Source: an uncultured Lachnospiraceae bacterium (GTDB taxonomy: Bacteria > Bacillota > Clostridia > Lachnospirales > Lachnospiraceae). Taken from it: a DNA stretch of 64,000 nt. The notes beneath the pieces were generated by a model, which ran no database searches, was not told where the DNA came from, and was given only the letters and a program-made list of their open reading frames with translations. Both the position numbers and the translations under genes were made by a program. How positions within the stretch are numbered: position 1 is the first letter of the stretch; each line of letters starts with the position of its first letter. Location of the stretch: positions 1-64,000 of the forward strand of contig CAMEJJ010000015.1 in assembly GCA_945919795.1 (NCBI GenBank), read 5' to 3'. Below, one piece after another: positions 28,001 through 36,464 of the stretch.

Positions 28001-28662
28001 TTTCCATCTGTGCAAATGATTATCTGATCAGTGGAAAAGAACTGGAAGATGATTTATGGAATTGTCTCAACCGGATGATGCTGGATCATAAAAAATTGTC
28101 AATCGGTTCCAAACTTGCATTATTGAAATATCATAGCCATCATGTAGAAAGTTTGCGTGAAGATGAGTGTCGTATGTGCATTCAATTATTGCTTGATTGT
28201 CTGAAACAGGAGATTTACTTATCATTTTTCAATGCATATGCCGGTGTCTATCCGGTTTTGGAAATATATGGTGAGCAGACGTATGTCGAATATTATTCGG
28301 AAAAGCAACAAAAGGTTTTGATACATTTTGTAACCGGGGAATCTGATTTTGAAGAACAAAATTATTATACAGAGGAAATGACAGAAGTTTATCCCGGAAT
28401 TTATCAAAAGGAATTCCGCATTTTCTGGGGAGACAGTATTCCGTATTATATCACTATGGTTGTGGAAGGAACAGAACAGTTTTGTGAGAAGGGACAACTG
28501 GAGTTAGTTGAAAATACTACAGTATCCCGCAACGGAAGATATCGATGTATCAATGAAATTGCCATGTCTTTCGCATTGTCGGACTATGAATCGACAGATG
28601 AACTGATGGAAGAGTATGAGCTGAAAAAGTATTTGACTGTTTCGTTATTAAAGATTAAGTAA
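25090..28662 (+). CDS. DUF5717-type 1190-aa protein of unknown function
   Basis: Very large, apparently cytosolic protein without signal peptide or transmembrane helix. Residues 1-130 are beta-rich (FDVVKVSIEAEADTVFQGSF). About 140-1050 are almost entirely helical with repeat-like units that resemble TPR/solenoid pairs (AELLDEYAKEHMHSFALYWA, ACMHKDHLQL). A final beta-rich section covers about 1060-1190. I associate this plan with DUF5717 of Lachnospiraceae, from memory. The start is GTG with AGGGGA upstream; no ATG is available. It is the first of four closely spaced genes that end at 32121. A scaffold for the actin-fold, TPR and membrane proteins that follow is a reasonable but untested idea. 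Confidence 0.65.
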   Translation: MEQQKTVFSSEPKDDVSTITYGNGVLEFDVVKVSIEAEADTVFQGSFDVRILSPQGAQGYVYTTDMRMQTSNQKFKGSNLTVPFLYDTTGMEQGDEAFGEFYLVTSIGEFSLPYEVVIKGKLLKGELGEIRNLFHFANLARVNWKQARECFVSPLFPGVLVGSGKQYLESYKTLLQYGFETGKMDLAMDRFLILIHKKQEISYECGQSAYTFVKEELPDKLSIEIQRNGWGYTHAEIVSNQSFCCVDTVLTEKDFSQDCGCFTITFDESKLHTGENRCSIMEKETDCVLCEIVVTVSKERKSANGDKLQNDMLKTGITRLYLDYRTGRRPLKECFKTAEKLLEQCRGIDELLPALYEAHLKLLRNKDNEAIWLLKNAKRMLKKQEVSTELYGYFLYLLSMSGDDSQKKAAELLDEYAKEHMHSFALYWACMHKDHLQLENPPAVYRRLRMFFDEGCTSPILYLEASLLILENELLLSAITDFEVQVLLFMERYSLLSSPVCEQIYRLPVSVKKLCPKFAKLCREHPSKDENATAKMMCHLLMKEGYMGEDAAWWYKQGIMADCRINGLYEAYIRALKLSPKETLPPEVVRYFAFDTPLEERYLAYVYEKILKQQEKLNSDYLNRIHDFTIKQLKKGKINSSLSYLYRNTLSVEDMDENLQLQLQKLVFANELTLEEDCDYKSCIVRQRGIKEQNRYMIKKHSAVIFLYTDEYTILFEDSKGRIISGEEGYQIRPFMDYQKTKRLLKGCSNISVGEQLYLYEKQPIHALDKPEELVGRYKQYLWLIHQDVLDEGFKKELAIDFIRALQNLDMDQDCEQFLDSMNAESFLPGDRSEFVSILAGIGQYEKAYEIVCKYGIKGIRTKTLLGLCQYMLTKDMGYQDRLLKLTYLVFVSGKYTDEILQYLNLYFTGTHKQMLEIYHALLCMNLPALEMAQRILELEIFADAFCAETIEIFRYCYKAGGRDDLIEVYLSICANDYLISGKELEDDLWNCLNRMMLDHKKLSIGSKLALLKYHSHHVESLREDECRMCIQLLLDCLKQEIYLSFFNAYAGVYPVLEIYGEQTYVEYYSEKQQKVLIHFVTGESDFEEQNYYTEEMTEVYPGIYQKEFRIFWGDSIPYYITMVVEGTEQFCEKGQLELVENTTVSRNGRYRCINEIAMSFALSDYESTDELMEEYELKKYLTVSLLKIK

Positions 28663-28815
28663 AAATTCAGTTGGTTATTTTTGCGAAATCACCATGAATG
28701 TTATTTCAGATGATGAGAAGTATTTTTTGAGAAATGGCTATAAATGATACTTCAGATGTTATAGGATAATTTTGGGAAAATGATTTGCTAATGTATAGTG
28801 AGGATGAAGCAAAAG

Positions 28816-30090
28816 ATGGAAAAGCAGACGCAGGATAAAGGAAAAAACTACATCGTAGGATTTGATCTGGGAAGAACCTATGCCCAGATCAGTTATGTGA
28901 CTTTTGAAGAGGAAGAGGGAGATGTTTATAACATCCCGGTCTGCCTGTGTAAAAGAACGGATGCCAACCAGTGGTTTCACGGAGAGGAAGCAAAAAAAGC
29001 TGCAGCTAACTTTAAAGGAACGCTGGTAGATGATCTGTTAACGTTGGCCGTCAGGGGGGAACCTGTTCAGATAGAAAAAGCAACGGCTGACCCGGTAGAA
29101 TTGCTTGCGCTGTTTATTCGTAATTGTCTTGCTTCCATGGGATTATACAACAACTTTGTTACAGTTAAGGCATTGGTTATTTCGGTTGATACGTTATCGG
29201 AACGTATGCTGGAAGTATTAAACCGTGTAAAGGAAAGCGTATTAAAAAGCTTTGAGCAGGTGTATTTTGAACCCAAGATGGAATGTTTATTTTCTTATAC
29301 CATTCATCAGCCCAAGGAATTACGATGCTATGAATTAGGGGTTATCGATTTGTCGGATGGCTTTTTAAAGTTTTATCATATCCGTTTAAATAACCGTACA
29401 AAGCCGATTGTGACAACTATCGATGAGCATGTGGATAAAAAGTTTTCGATACCTGCAGAGTTTTCTTCTATTATGGAAAAAGACCGATATCTGGAGATGA
29501 TGGATGAAAAGCTTTCTGCTATTATGGAAGATTTTTTGAATAATCGTCTTGTGACGGTGTTTTATCTGACCGGAAAAATATTTGAAAAAGAATGGTGCCC
29601 GAAAACGCTCAAACTAATCTGTCATAACCGTCGTGTTTTCGGAGGTAGCAACTTATACAGTAAGGGAGCTTGCCTTTTAGGAATGGAACGTCTGGTTCCG
29701 GGCAAAGAGGCCCAGGATTATCTGTATTTGGGAAAGGACAAGCTGACTGCGGATATCGGAGTGGGAATCATGCAGGAAGGAAAGCTGGTTGTTAAAAACC
29801 TGCTTTCCGGTGGAGAAAAATGGTTTGAAGTTCAAAAGGAATTTGAATTTATGCCCGGTGATGATGGCAAGCTGCCAATCGTGATTACACCGTTAGGAGA
29901 TAAGAATCAAAGGGTGGTTTTGGTTGTTCTTCCGGCTATTCCGGACAGAGATCCGAAAAGTTTGAAATTTCGCTGCCTGTTAAAAATGAAATCCGCAAAT
30001 GAACTTGTGGTGGAAGTGGAAGATGTGGGATTTGGAGAATTTTTCCGTCCGACAGGAAAACGCTATCGTGAGATTATTTCACTAAATTAA
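28816..30090 (+). CDS. Actin/Hsp70-fold ATPase-like protein (DUF5716-type)
   Basis: 424 aa from the ATG at 28816 (a GTG at 28798 and ATG at 28804 are alternatives; GAGG at 28800-28803 fits the third best). The opening IVGFDLGRTYAQISYV (residues 13-28) is the phosphate-1 loop of the actin/Hsp70/sugar-kinase fold. ALVISVDTLSERMLEVL and LRCYELGVIDLSDGFLKFYHI occupy the places of the middle Hsp70 motifs, and ADIGVGIMQEGKLV begins a beta-rich C-terminal domain recalling the Hsp70 substrate-binding domain. Several residues of classic DnaK are missing. It lies between the DUF5717-type gene and a TPR gene (11-bp gap). Confidence 0.65.
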   Translation: MEKQTQDKGKNYIVGFDLGRTYAQISYVTFEEEEGDVYNIPVCLCKRTDANQWFHGEEAKKAAANFKGTLVDDLLTLAVRGEPVQIEKATADPVELLALFIRNCLASMGLYNNFVTVKALVISVDTLSERMLEVLNRVKESVLKSFEQVYFEPKMECLFSYTIHQPKELRCYELGVIDLSDGFLKFYHIRLNNRTKPIVTTIDEHVDKKFSIPAEFSSIMEKDRYLEMMDEKLSAIMEDFLNNRLVTVFYLTGKIFEKEWCPKTLKLICHNRRVFGGSNLYSKGACLLGMERLVPGKEAQDYLYLGKDKLTADIGVGIMQEGKLVVKNLLSGGEKWFEVQKEFEFMPGDDGKLPIVITPLGDKNQRVVLVVLPAIPDRDPKSLKFRCLLKMKSANELVVEVEDVGFGEFFRPTGKRYREIISLN

Positions 30091-30101
30091 GGGAGTTTTT
30101 T

Positions 30102-30917
30102 ATGAGTTATATCCTTTTTTGCAAAGGGAAAAAGGCTGAAAAACCTTATTTCGTTGCAGATATACGGAAAAAAATATATACCATCGAAGAGTTGTGTTAT
30201 TACCTTTATCATAATACGACTTTGTGCGGTGAGGAGCTTGTGAAAATTCAATTGGCGAACTGGATTGGTCATCAATTGGGCTTTATGGATCTTTTTGAAA
30301 GTATTTTGAGTATCCTTAGTAAAGATCCGAGACCGGAAAAGGTTGCTTCACAGATTTTTGCTTATGCAAATTATTTGACCAAATCGGAGCGGGAGGCTGT
30401 TTGTGAGCGAATTCGTAAGAATTCTCTGTTAAGCCTTAATGAACGAAGAAAAATGCGAGCCGATTATTATGTGGTGGAAAAAAATTATCGGGAAGCAATT
30501 CAGGACTATGAGGAAATTCTTGAACAGAAGGATTACAATACGCAGAAAGAAAAGCACCACATTATGTATAATATCGGATGCTGCTATTCGTATATGTTTT
30601 ATTTTGATCTGGCTTTTGAATGGTTTATGAAAGCAGCAGAGATGGAAATCGACCCAAAAGAGGATTTAAAAGCTGCTTTACTATGTAAAAACATGATGAT
30701 GACGGATGAGGCATTTGGCGAATTTATAAAAAAACATTCTGAGTTTGAACAGATATCTGCTGAATTAAGCCGCGATATTGCCGAGGCAAAACATGATTTT
30801 TTGAAAGAACCGGATACGGTAAAACTTCTTTCTTTTTCACAAGGAAATCGTGGAAGAGATCAGGAATATCGGGAATTTGTTTTAGAAAAAGTAGCAGCAT
30901 ATAAAGCCGAAAGTTGA
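30102..30917 (+). CDS. TPR-like helical protein of unknown function
   Basis: 271 aa, soluble, largely helical. A TPR-type pair is readable at about residues 125-190 (YYVVEKNYREAIQDYEEIL, then IMYNIGCCYSYMFYFDLAFE). The N-terminus has an unusual FCKGKKAEKPYFVADIRKKIYTIEELCYYLY segment in which IYTIEELCYYLYHN is repeat-like. TPR proteins are adaptors that hold other proteins, often chaperones. It starts 11 bp after the actin-fold gene and ends 7 bp before the coiled-coil membrane protein gene, so all three are certainly one transcript. I do not know a family name for it. Confidence 0.65.
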   Translation: MSYILFCKGKKAEKPYFVADIRKKIYTIEELCYYLYHNTTLCGEELVKIQLANWIGHQLGFMDLFESILSILSKDPRPEKVASQIFAYANYLTKSEREAVCERIRKNSLLSLNERRKMRADYYVVEKNYREAIQDYEEILEQKDYNTQKEKHHIMYNIGCCYSYMFYFDLAFEWFMKAAEMEIDPKEDLKAALLCKNMMMTDEAFGEFIKKHSEFEQISAELSRDIAEAKHDFLKEPDTVKLLSFSQGNRGRDQEYREFVLEKVAAYKAES

Positions 30918-30924
30918 GGTTGTT

Positions 30925-32121
30925 ATGGGATTCTTTTCAAAGTTGTTTCGAAAAAAAAGAGAATATGAGCCCTTAGAAGAATTAGAAGTTGATTTTGAAT
31001 GGGAAAAAGGACAAAATCTGGATTTGAGTAATCCGGATAAAAGGTTTCATTATGTGAAAAGCTGTTTAGAACAGATGGATGAAGCTTCCGGTGAAATTGA
31101 ACGATTGCAAAATGAATACCAGCTGGTCAATTCGTACCTTCATGATATGGAGGAAATTGAAGCACTGCCGGATGAGGAAAAGCAAAAAGTCGAAGAGCAC
31201 GCCAGAGCCATTTTTATTTTGAACGGTGATAAAAAGCAGGCGAATGAACGGATGATTCATATGAGCGAATCGGAATACCGTAAGATGGAGCGTATCGAAG
31301 ATGAGGTTGAAGATGGAATACAAAAGCTTTCGGAAGCTGAACAGTATCAGGAGAAAATCCGAAAGGATCTGCAGAGACTGGAAGGCGAAAAGCATGCCTG
31401 CATGTTTCGGATGGAGGAGGCAAAAATCAGTCAGATGAATATGCGGGGAATGACCATCATCAGTCTGATTGCAGCCGTTTCCTGTGTCCTGATTTTATTA
31501 ATACTGCAGTTTATACTGAATATGGAAACGCAGATCGGATATATGATTTTGTCGGTTGGAATTGCACTTTTACTGACCATCTTTTTTGTGAAATTTAATG
31601 AGGCGAGGCAGGAACTGATTTCTGCATCCAAAAGTTACAATAAGGTAATTGCGCTGCAGAATAAGGTAAAGATCCGTTATGTTAATAACACCAGTCTGTT
31701 GGATTATTACTATATTAAATATGGTGTCAGCAGCGGAGAAAAATTAAAAGATTTGTGGTCAAAGTACCAGGTGGAAAAGGAGGAAAGAAGACGGCTTATG
31801 GAAACAGAGGCCGATTTAGACTTCCACAGTGAACAGTTAGTCAGACAGTTAAAACATTACCCGTTGTTTGATCCGTTAATCTGGGTGCATCAGACAGAAG
31901 CATTACTCAATCCGAAAGAAATGGTGGAAATACGCCATAATCTGATTCTTCGAAGACAAAATTTGAGAAAGCAGATGGAGTATAATAACGAGACGGCAGA
32001 AAAGGTCAAAGATGCGATTATGGATGTGGTTAAACAGTATCCGAAGGATGCAGAAGAGATTTTGAAAATGGTTTCCGAGTATGAAAAAAAGGAAAAGAAG
32101 TATCGGAATTCAGACGATTGA
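30925..32121 (+). CDS. Coiled-coil membrane protein of unknown function
   Basis: 398 aa. A basic start (MGFFSKLFRKKREYE) leads to acidic residues, then a long coiled coil (about 50-165). Two adjacent transmembrane helices follow (about 174-196 and 202-222: ISLIAAVSCVLILLILQFIL, IGYMILSVGIALLLTIFFV). A second coiled-coil region runs to about 395. With a hairpin of two helices both coils would lie in the cytoplasm. It resembles a membrane anchor for the other proteins of the cluster. The -35 box of the next operon's promoter overlaps its stop codon. Confidence 0.65.
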   Translation: MGFFSKLFRKKREYEPLEELEVDFEWEKGQNLDLSNPDKRFHYVKSCLEQMDEASGEIERLQNEYQLVNSYLHDMEEIEALPDEEKQKVEEHARAIFILNGDKKQANERMIHMSESEYRKMERIEDEVEDGIQKLSEAEQYQEKIRKDLQRLEGEKHACMFRMEEAKISQMNMRGMTIISLIAAVSCVLILLILQFILNMETQIGYMILSVGIALLLTIFFVKFNEARQELISASKSYNKVIALQNKVKIRYVNNTSLLDYYYIKYGVSSGEKLKDLWSKYQVEKEERRRLMETEADLDFHSEQLVRQLKHYPLFDPLIWVHQTEALLNPKEMVEIRHNLILRRQNLRKQMEYNNETAEKVKDAIMDVVKQYPKDAEEILKMVSEYEKKEKKYRNSDD

Positions 32122-32147
32122 CAACGAATACTTTAGCATGATAATAT
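32118..32147 (+). promoter_or_regulatory. Sigma-A promoter for the amino-acid ABC importer
   Basis: TTGACA at 32118-32123 and TAATAT at 32142-32147, spacing 18 bp. The -35 box overlaps the TGA of the upstream gene. The leader to the ATG at 32233 is about 80 nt. Confidence 0.7.
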
Positions 32148-32232
32148 GTCAAAGTAATTATGATATGTGTCATGAATACATGCTTTCTTGGTGCATTTAT
32201 GGCACGGGATGGTAATACGAGGAGGAAATATT

Positions 32233-33120
32233 ATGAAAAAGACATTAGCAATGCTTTTATGTGGTGCTATGACCATGGCTTTACTTGTTGGTTGTGGCAA
32301 CGGTTCTGCAGATGCTACACAGACTGCAACTGAAGAAACAGAAGCAACGGAAACAACAGAAGTAGAAAGTGAAACAGAAACGACAGAAGAAACCGAAGCT
32401 GCCAATCCGGAAGCTGACAGAACTACATTTGTAGTTGGTTTCGATGCAGAATATCCGCCTTATGGATATATGGATGACAACGGCGAGTATACAGGTTTTG
32501 ACTTAGAGCTTGCTCAGGCTGTCTGTGATATGGAAGGCTGGGAGTTAACCAAAACTCCGATTGACTGGGATTCTAAAGATATGGAATTAAATTCCGGTTC
32601 CATTGACTGTATCTGGAATGGTTTTACCATTAACGGACGTGAAGATGACTATACATGGTCTGATCCCTATTGTGATAACAGTCAGGTAATCGTTGTGGCA
32701 GAAGATAGCGGTATCAGCACTTTGGCTGATCTTGCCGGTAAGAATGTCGGTGTACAGACTGCAAGTGCGGCTCTTTCCGTATTGTCTGACGAGGAACAGC
32801 AGAAAGCTTTAGCTGATACATTTGGTTCTTTACAGCAGTTTTCTGATTACAATTCCGCATTCTCAGAGCTTCTTGCAGGAAGTCTGGATGCCATTGCTAT
32901 TGATATCGGTGTGGCAAATTACCAGATCAGCTCAAGAGGAGAAGGATATGTTATTTTATCTGAAACATTGAATTCTGAGCAGTATGGTGTAGGCTTTAAG
33001 CTAGGCAACGAATCATTAAGAGATATCGTTAACGCAGATTTAAAGAAGCTGGCTGAAGACGGAACCGTTGCAGAACTGGCTGAAAAATATGGCATTTCTG
33101 ATTTGATTTGCTTAAAATAA
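32233..33120 (+). CDS. Polar amino-acid ABC transporter substrate-binding lipoprotein
   Basis: 295 aa. A lipoprotein signal with lipobox LLVGC puts the mature N-terminal Cys at residue 21. A Thr/Glu-rich linker (about 28-65) follows, then a bacterial extracellular solute-binding protein family 3 domain: FVVGFDAEYPPYGYMDDNGEYTG, VGVQTASAALSVL, and ISDLICLK at the end. The family carries cystine, glutamine, arginine or similar ligands, and the sequence does not decide which. GGAGGAAA lies 6 nt before the ATG. A terminator after the gene, before the permease, suggests extra production of the binding protein. Confidence 0.9.
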   Translation: MKKTLAMLLCGAMTMALLVGCGNGSADATQTATEETEATETTEVESETETTEETEAANPEADRTTFVVGFDAEYPPYGYMDDNGEYTGFDLELAQAVCDMEGWELTKTPIDWDSKDMELNSGSIDCIWNGFTINGREDDYTWSDPYCDNSQVIVVAEDSGISTLADLAGKNVGVQTASAALSVLSDEEQQKALADTFGSLQQFSDYNSAFSELLAGSLDAIAIDIGVANYQISSRGEGYVILSETLNSEQYGVGFKLGNESLRDIVNADLKKLAEDGTVAELAEKYGISDLICLK

Positions 33121-33131
33121 TCTGATTTTTT

Positions 33132-33178
33132 AAGGCTGTTAAAAAATAAATCCCATTACTTTTTGACAGCCTTTTTTT
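33132..33178 (+). terminator. Terminator between binding protein and permease genes
   Basis: AAGGCTGT (33132-33139) pairs with ACAGCCTT (33166-33173), with A-rich and T-rich inner parts extending the stem, followed by a T-run. It probably works partially, favouring binding protein over membrane components. Confidence 0.75.
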
Positions 33179-33194
33179 GTTATGGCAACGAGAA

Positions 33195-33268
33195 AAATGC
33201 AATGTGCTTGCACAATTGCATTTGGCGAGTGCTAATCAGCGATAAAACAAGCGAAGCGTTTTTATCGG
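33195..33268 (+). other. Two further hairpins in the importer operon gap
   Basis: AAATGCAA (33195-33202) faces TTGCATTT (33216-33223), and GATAAAAC (33241-33248) faces GTTTTTATC (33258-33266) around a GCGAAGC loop. Neither is followed by a T-run. They may stabilise a processed mRNA end between the binding protein and permease messages. Confidence 0.4.
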
Positions 33269-33325
33269 GGTTATGGCGCTAATCGGCTGTATAGGTAATG
33301 GGAATGGAAAACACAGGAGGAACGT

Positions 33326-33976
33326 ATGGATTTCATAACGATACTGCAACAACTGAGTTCGGGAATGATTAAGACGGTGGGGATTTTTTTCTGGACACTG
33401 GCTTTGTCACTGCCATTTGGTCTTGTTATTGCATTTGGAAGAATGTCAAAAAACAAACTGGTTTCTTCCATTTTTAAATTTTATATTTCCGTTATGAGAG
33501 GAACCCCTCTTATGCTTCAGCTTTTAGTTGTTTATTTTGGACCCTATTATCTGTTTGGTATCAAATTGTCGCAAGGATATCGTTTTATTGCGATTATCAT
33601 AGGTTTTGTTTTAAATTATGCGGCATATTATGCGGAAATTTACCGTTCCGGAATTGAATCCATGCCGGTTGGACAGTATGAAGCGGCTACGCAGTTAGGC
33701 TACAGCAAATCCCAAACATTTTTTAAAATCATTCTGCCTCAGGTAATCAAACGGATTTTACCGGCGATTACCAATGAAGTGATTACACTGGTAAAAGATA
33801 CTTCTCTTGCTTTTTCTCTTGCATACATGGAGATGTTTACCATTGCAAAACAGATTGCCGCAGCACAGACGACGATGATTCCTTTTGTGGTAGCAGCAGT
33901 TTTCTATTATATTTTCAACCTGATTGTGGCATTTACCATGGAGCGGATTGAGAAAAAAATGAGCTATTACCGATAG
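33326..33976 (+). CDS. Polar amino-acid ABC transporter permease
   Basis: 216-aa membrane protein of the HisM/GlnP family with about five helices. The start [21 protein letters not shown] and the motif [15 protein letters not shown] are hallmarks. The EAA loop is present ([21 protein letters not shown]) and contacts the ATPase. A single permease gene implies a homodimer in the membrane. AGGAGG precedes the ATG. The ATPase gene follows after 10 bp. Confidence 0.92.
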   Translation: MDFITILQQLSSGMIKTVGIFFWTLALSLPFGLVIAFGRMSKNKLVSSIFKFYISVMRGTPLMLQLLVVYFGPYYLFGIKLSQGYRFIAIIIGFVLNYAAYYAEIYRSGIESMPVGQYEAATQLGYSKSQTFFKIILPQVIKRILPAITNEVITLVKDTSLAFSLAYMEMFTIAKQIAAAQTTMIPFVVAAVFYYIFNLIVAFTMERIEKKMSYYR

Positions 33977-33986
33977 GAGGACCGAT

Positions 33987-34742
33987 ATGAATATTTTAGA
34001 AATCAATCATATGAGAAAAAGCTTTGACGGGCTTGAAGTTCTCAAAGACATTTCACTTTCGGTAAAAGAAGGAGAAGTGGTTTCCATTATCGGGCCGTCC
34101 GGTTCGGGAAAATCAACGATTTTAAGATGTGCTACCATGCTTGAAAAAATGGATGGCGGCGATTTGATTTATATGGGGGAAGGAGCTGCTTTTGACCACA
34201 ACGGGAAAAGCGTGTATGCCTCCAAGAAGGATTTGCAGAGAATACGTCATTATTACGGATTGGTTTTCCAGAATTTTAATTTATTTCCGCATTACAGTGT
34301 TTATAAGAATATTGTGGATGCTCCGATTTCCGTTTATAAGGTAAGTAAAAAAGAGGCTGATGAGCGGGCGGAAAAACTGTTAAGTCAGCTTGGCCTATCT
34401 GATAAAAGAGATGCTTATCCTTATCAGCTTTCGGGCGGACAGCAGCAAAGGGTTTCCATTGCAAGAGCACTGGCACTTCAGCCTAAGATTTTGTTTTTTG
34501 ATGAACCGACTTCTGCCCTTGATCCCATGCTGACAGCAGAAGTTTTAAAGGTTATCAAGGATCTTGCAAAACAGAAGATGACAATGATCATTGTAACCCA
34601 TGAAATGGAATTTGCGCGTGAATTATCGGATCGTATTATTTTTATGGAAGATGGCGTAATTCAGGAGCAGGGAACCCCCGAAGAAGTATTTGCTTCGCAA
34701 AATCCGAGAGTGCGCGAATTTATCGGTAAATTTAAATCGTAA
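33987..34742 (+). CDS. Polar amino-acid ABC transporter ATP-binding protein
   Basis: 251-aa GlnQ/HisP-type ATPase. Walker [11 protein letters not shown]-loop [11 protein letters not shown], signature [16 protein letters not shown], Walker [14 protein letters not shown] and switch His in [10 protein letters not shown] are all intact. It drives uptake through the neighbouring permease with the lipoprotein as receptor. AGGAGG lies just ahead of the ATG. After the gene no classical terminator is seen; an array of imperfect direct repeats with T-runs follows instead. Confidence 0.94.
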   Translation: MNILEINHMRKSFDGLEVLKDISLSVKEGEVVSIIGPSGSGKSTILRCATMLEKMDGGDLIYMGEGAAFDHNGKSVYASKKDLQRIRHYYGLVFQNFNLFPHYSVYKNIVDAPISVYKVSKKEADERAEKLLSQLGLSDKRDAYPYQLSGGQQQRVSIARALALQPKILFFDEPTSALDPMLTAEVLKVIKDLAKQKMTMIIVTHEMEFARELSDRIIFMEDGVIQEQGTPEEVFASQNPRVREFIGKFKS

Positions 34743-34759
34743 ATCAATCCTAGATTCGG

Positions 34760-34845
34760 GACGTTTTTTTTGACACGGAGCAATACAGTCAAGTTTGAGA
34801 CGATTTTTGACACAGAGCAATACAGTCCAGTCGTAGACGATTTTT
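34760..34845 (+). repeat. Imperfect tandem repeats, about 38-bp period
   Basis: GACG followed by a T-run and GACACGGAGCAATACAGTC begins at 34760, recurs at 34799 (GACACAGAGCAATACAGTC) and starts a third, truncated time at 34836. Each unit contains TTGACA, a -35-like word, but no fitting -10 follows. The array fills the gap between the ABC ATPase and purF. Confidence 0.7.
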
Positions 34846-34899
34846 AAAAATAGAATATATTATTTTGATTCAATTATAGACAGCGAAAGGAATGACATT

Positions 34900-36354
34900 A
34901 TGAGTGAAGAATTGATGCAGGAATCCGGAAAGCAGTACGATGAACACATCAAAGAAGAATGCGGTGTCTTTGGCATGTATGATTTTGACGGCAATGATGT
35001 GGCTACCAGTATCTACTATGGTCTGTTTGCATTACAGCACAGAGGGCAGGAGAGCTGTGGTATTGCAGTCAGTGAGACTATGGGACCCAAAGGGAAAGTG
35101 ACAACTCACAAAGACATGGGGCTGATTCATGAGGCGTTTACGCCGGAAACACTGGCCGGCTTAAAAGGTGATATCGGTGTGGGACATGTGCGGTATTCCA
35201 CAGCGGGAAGTTCGACCAGGGAAAATGCACAGCCATTGGTTCTAAACTATGTAAAAGGCACACTGGGATTAGCGCATAACGGAAACCTGATTAACGCACC
35301 GGAACTGCGAAAGGAACTGGAATATACCGGAGCTATTTTCCAGACAACGATCGATTCGGAGGTCATTGCCTATCATATTGCCAGAGAAAGACTGAATACC
35401 GGAAGTGTAGAAGAAGCTGTCGGACGTGCCATGAAAAAAATCAAAGGAGCCTATTCTTTGATTGTCATGAGCCCGCGTAAATTAATTGGTGCAAGAGATC
35501 CTTTTGGATTTAAACCGCTTTGTATCGGAAAAAGAGACAACTGCTATATTTTGGCAAGCGAAACCTGCGCCTTAGATACCATTGGTGCTGAGTTTGTCCG
35601 TGATGTGGAGCCCGGTGAAATCGTTACCATCAGTCCGGAAAAGGGAATTGAATCGGATAAAAGTATGTGCCTTCCTAAAGAGGAACATGCAAGATGTATT
35701 TTTGAATATATTTATTTTGCCAGACCTGACAGTGTAATTGATGGCGTCAGTGTGTATCATTCGCGTATTCTGGCCGGCAAATTCCTGGCAATGGATTCGC
35801 CGGTGGAAGCCGATATTGTAACCGGTGTACCGGAATCCGGAAATTGTGCAGCAATGGGTTATGCCATGCAGTCGGGTATTCCTTACGGAACTGCTTTTGT
35901 AAAAAACACCTATGTCGGACGGACTTTTATCAAGCCCAAGCAGAAGAGCCGTGAAAGCAGTGTGCAGGTAAAATTAAATCCAATTCGTGAAGTTGTGGAA
36001 GGCAAACGTGTCATCATGATTGATGATTCGATTGTAAGAGGAACGACTTCCGATCGTATCGTAAAGATGTTGCGCGATGCCGGAGCTAAAGAGGTGCATG
36101 TGCGAATATCTTCACCGCCGTTTTTATGGCCGTGTTATTTTGGTACCGATGTACCCGCAAGAGAGCAGTTGATTGCGTATAATCGAACAATAGAAGAAAT
36201 TCGTCAGATTATCGGTGCAGACAGTCTTGGTTACCTGGGACTTGACAGATTAACAGAGCTGGTAGATGGATTGCCGATATGTAAGGGCTGCTTTACCGGA
36301 AAATATCCGATGGAGCCGCCAAAAGAAGATATTCGGGGCGAATTTGAACAATAA
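34900..36354 (+). CDS. purF: Amidophosphoribosyltransferase
   Basis: 484-aa enzyme for the first committed step of purine synthesis, joining glutamine-derived ammonia to PRPP. A 20-residue propeptide precedes the nucleophile Cys21 (EECGVFGMYD), and LQHRGQESCGIA and GHVRYSTAGSS follow in the Ntn domain. The phosphoribosyl domain has the PRPP loop VIMIDDSIVRGTTS. Cysteines in ARCIFEYIYF, WPCYFGTDV and ICKGCFTGKYP match those that bind a 4Fe-4S cluster in the Bacillus-type enzyme, so propeptide cleavage and oxygen sensitivity are expected. purB follows after 110 bp. Confidence 0.96.
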   Translation: MSEELMQESGKQYDEHIKEECGVFGMYDFDGNDVATSIYYGLFALQHRGQESCGIAVSETMGPKGKVTTHKDMGLIHEAFTPETLAGLKGDIGVGHVRYSTAGSSTRENAQPLVLNYVKGTLGLAHNGNLINAPELRKELEYTGAIFQTTIDSEVIAYHIARERLNTGSVEEAVGRAMKKIKGAYSLIVMSPRKLIGARDPFGFKPLCIGKRDNCYILASETCALDTIGAEFVRDVEPGEIVTISPEKGIESDKSMCLPKEEHARCIFEYIYFARPDSVIDGVSVYHSRILAGKFLAMDSPVEADIVTGVPESGNCAAMGYAMQSGIPYGTAFVKNTYVGRTFIKPKQKSRESSVQVKLNPIREVVEGKRVIMIDDSIVRGTTSDRIVKMLRDAGAKEVHVRISSPPFLWPCYFGTDVPAREQLIAYNRTIEEIRQIIGADSLGYLGLDRLTELVDGLPICKGCFTGKYPMEPPKEDIRGEFEQ

Positions 36355-36464
36355 CTTTTCAAGTTTTATTAGTTATGCTATTATTTAACGGTAGAATAAC
36401 GAAGGTGAGAGGATAAAATACCTGCCAACGTTATCGTAAAATATACAAGCAGAGGAGACTAAAC

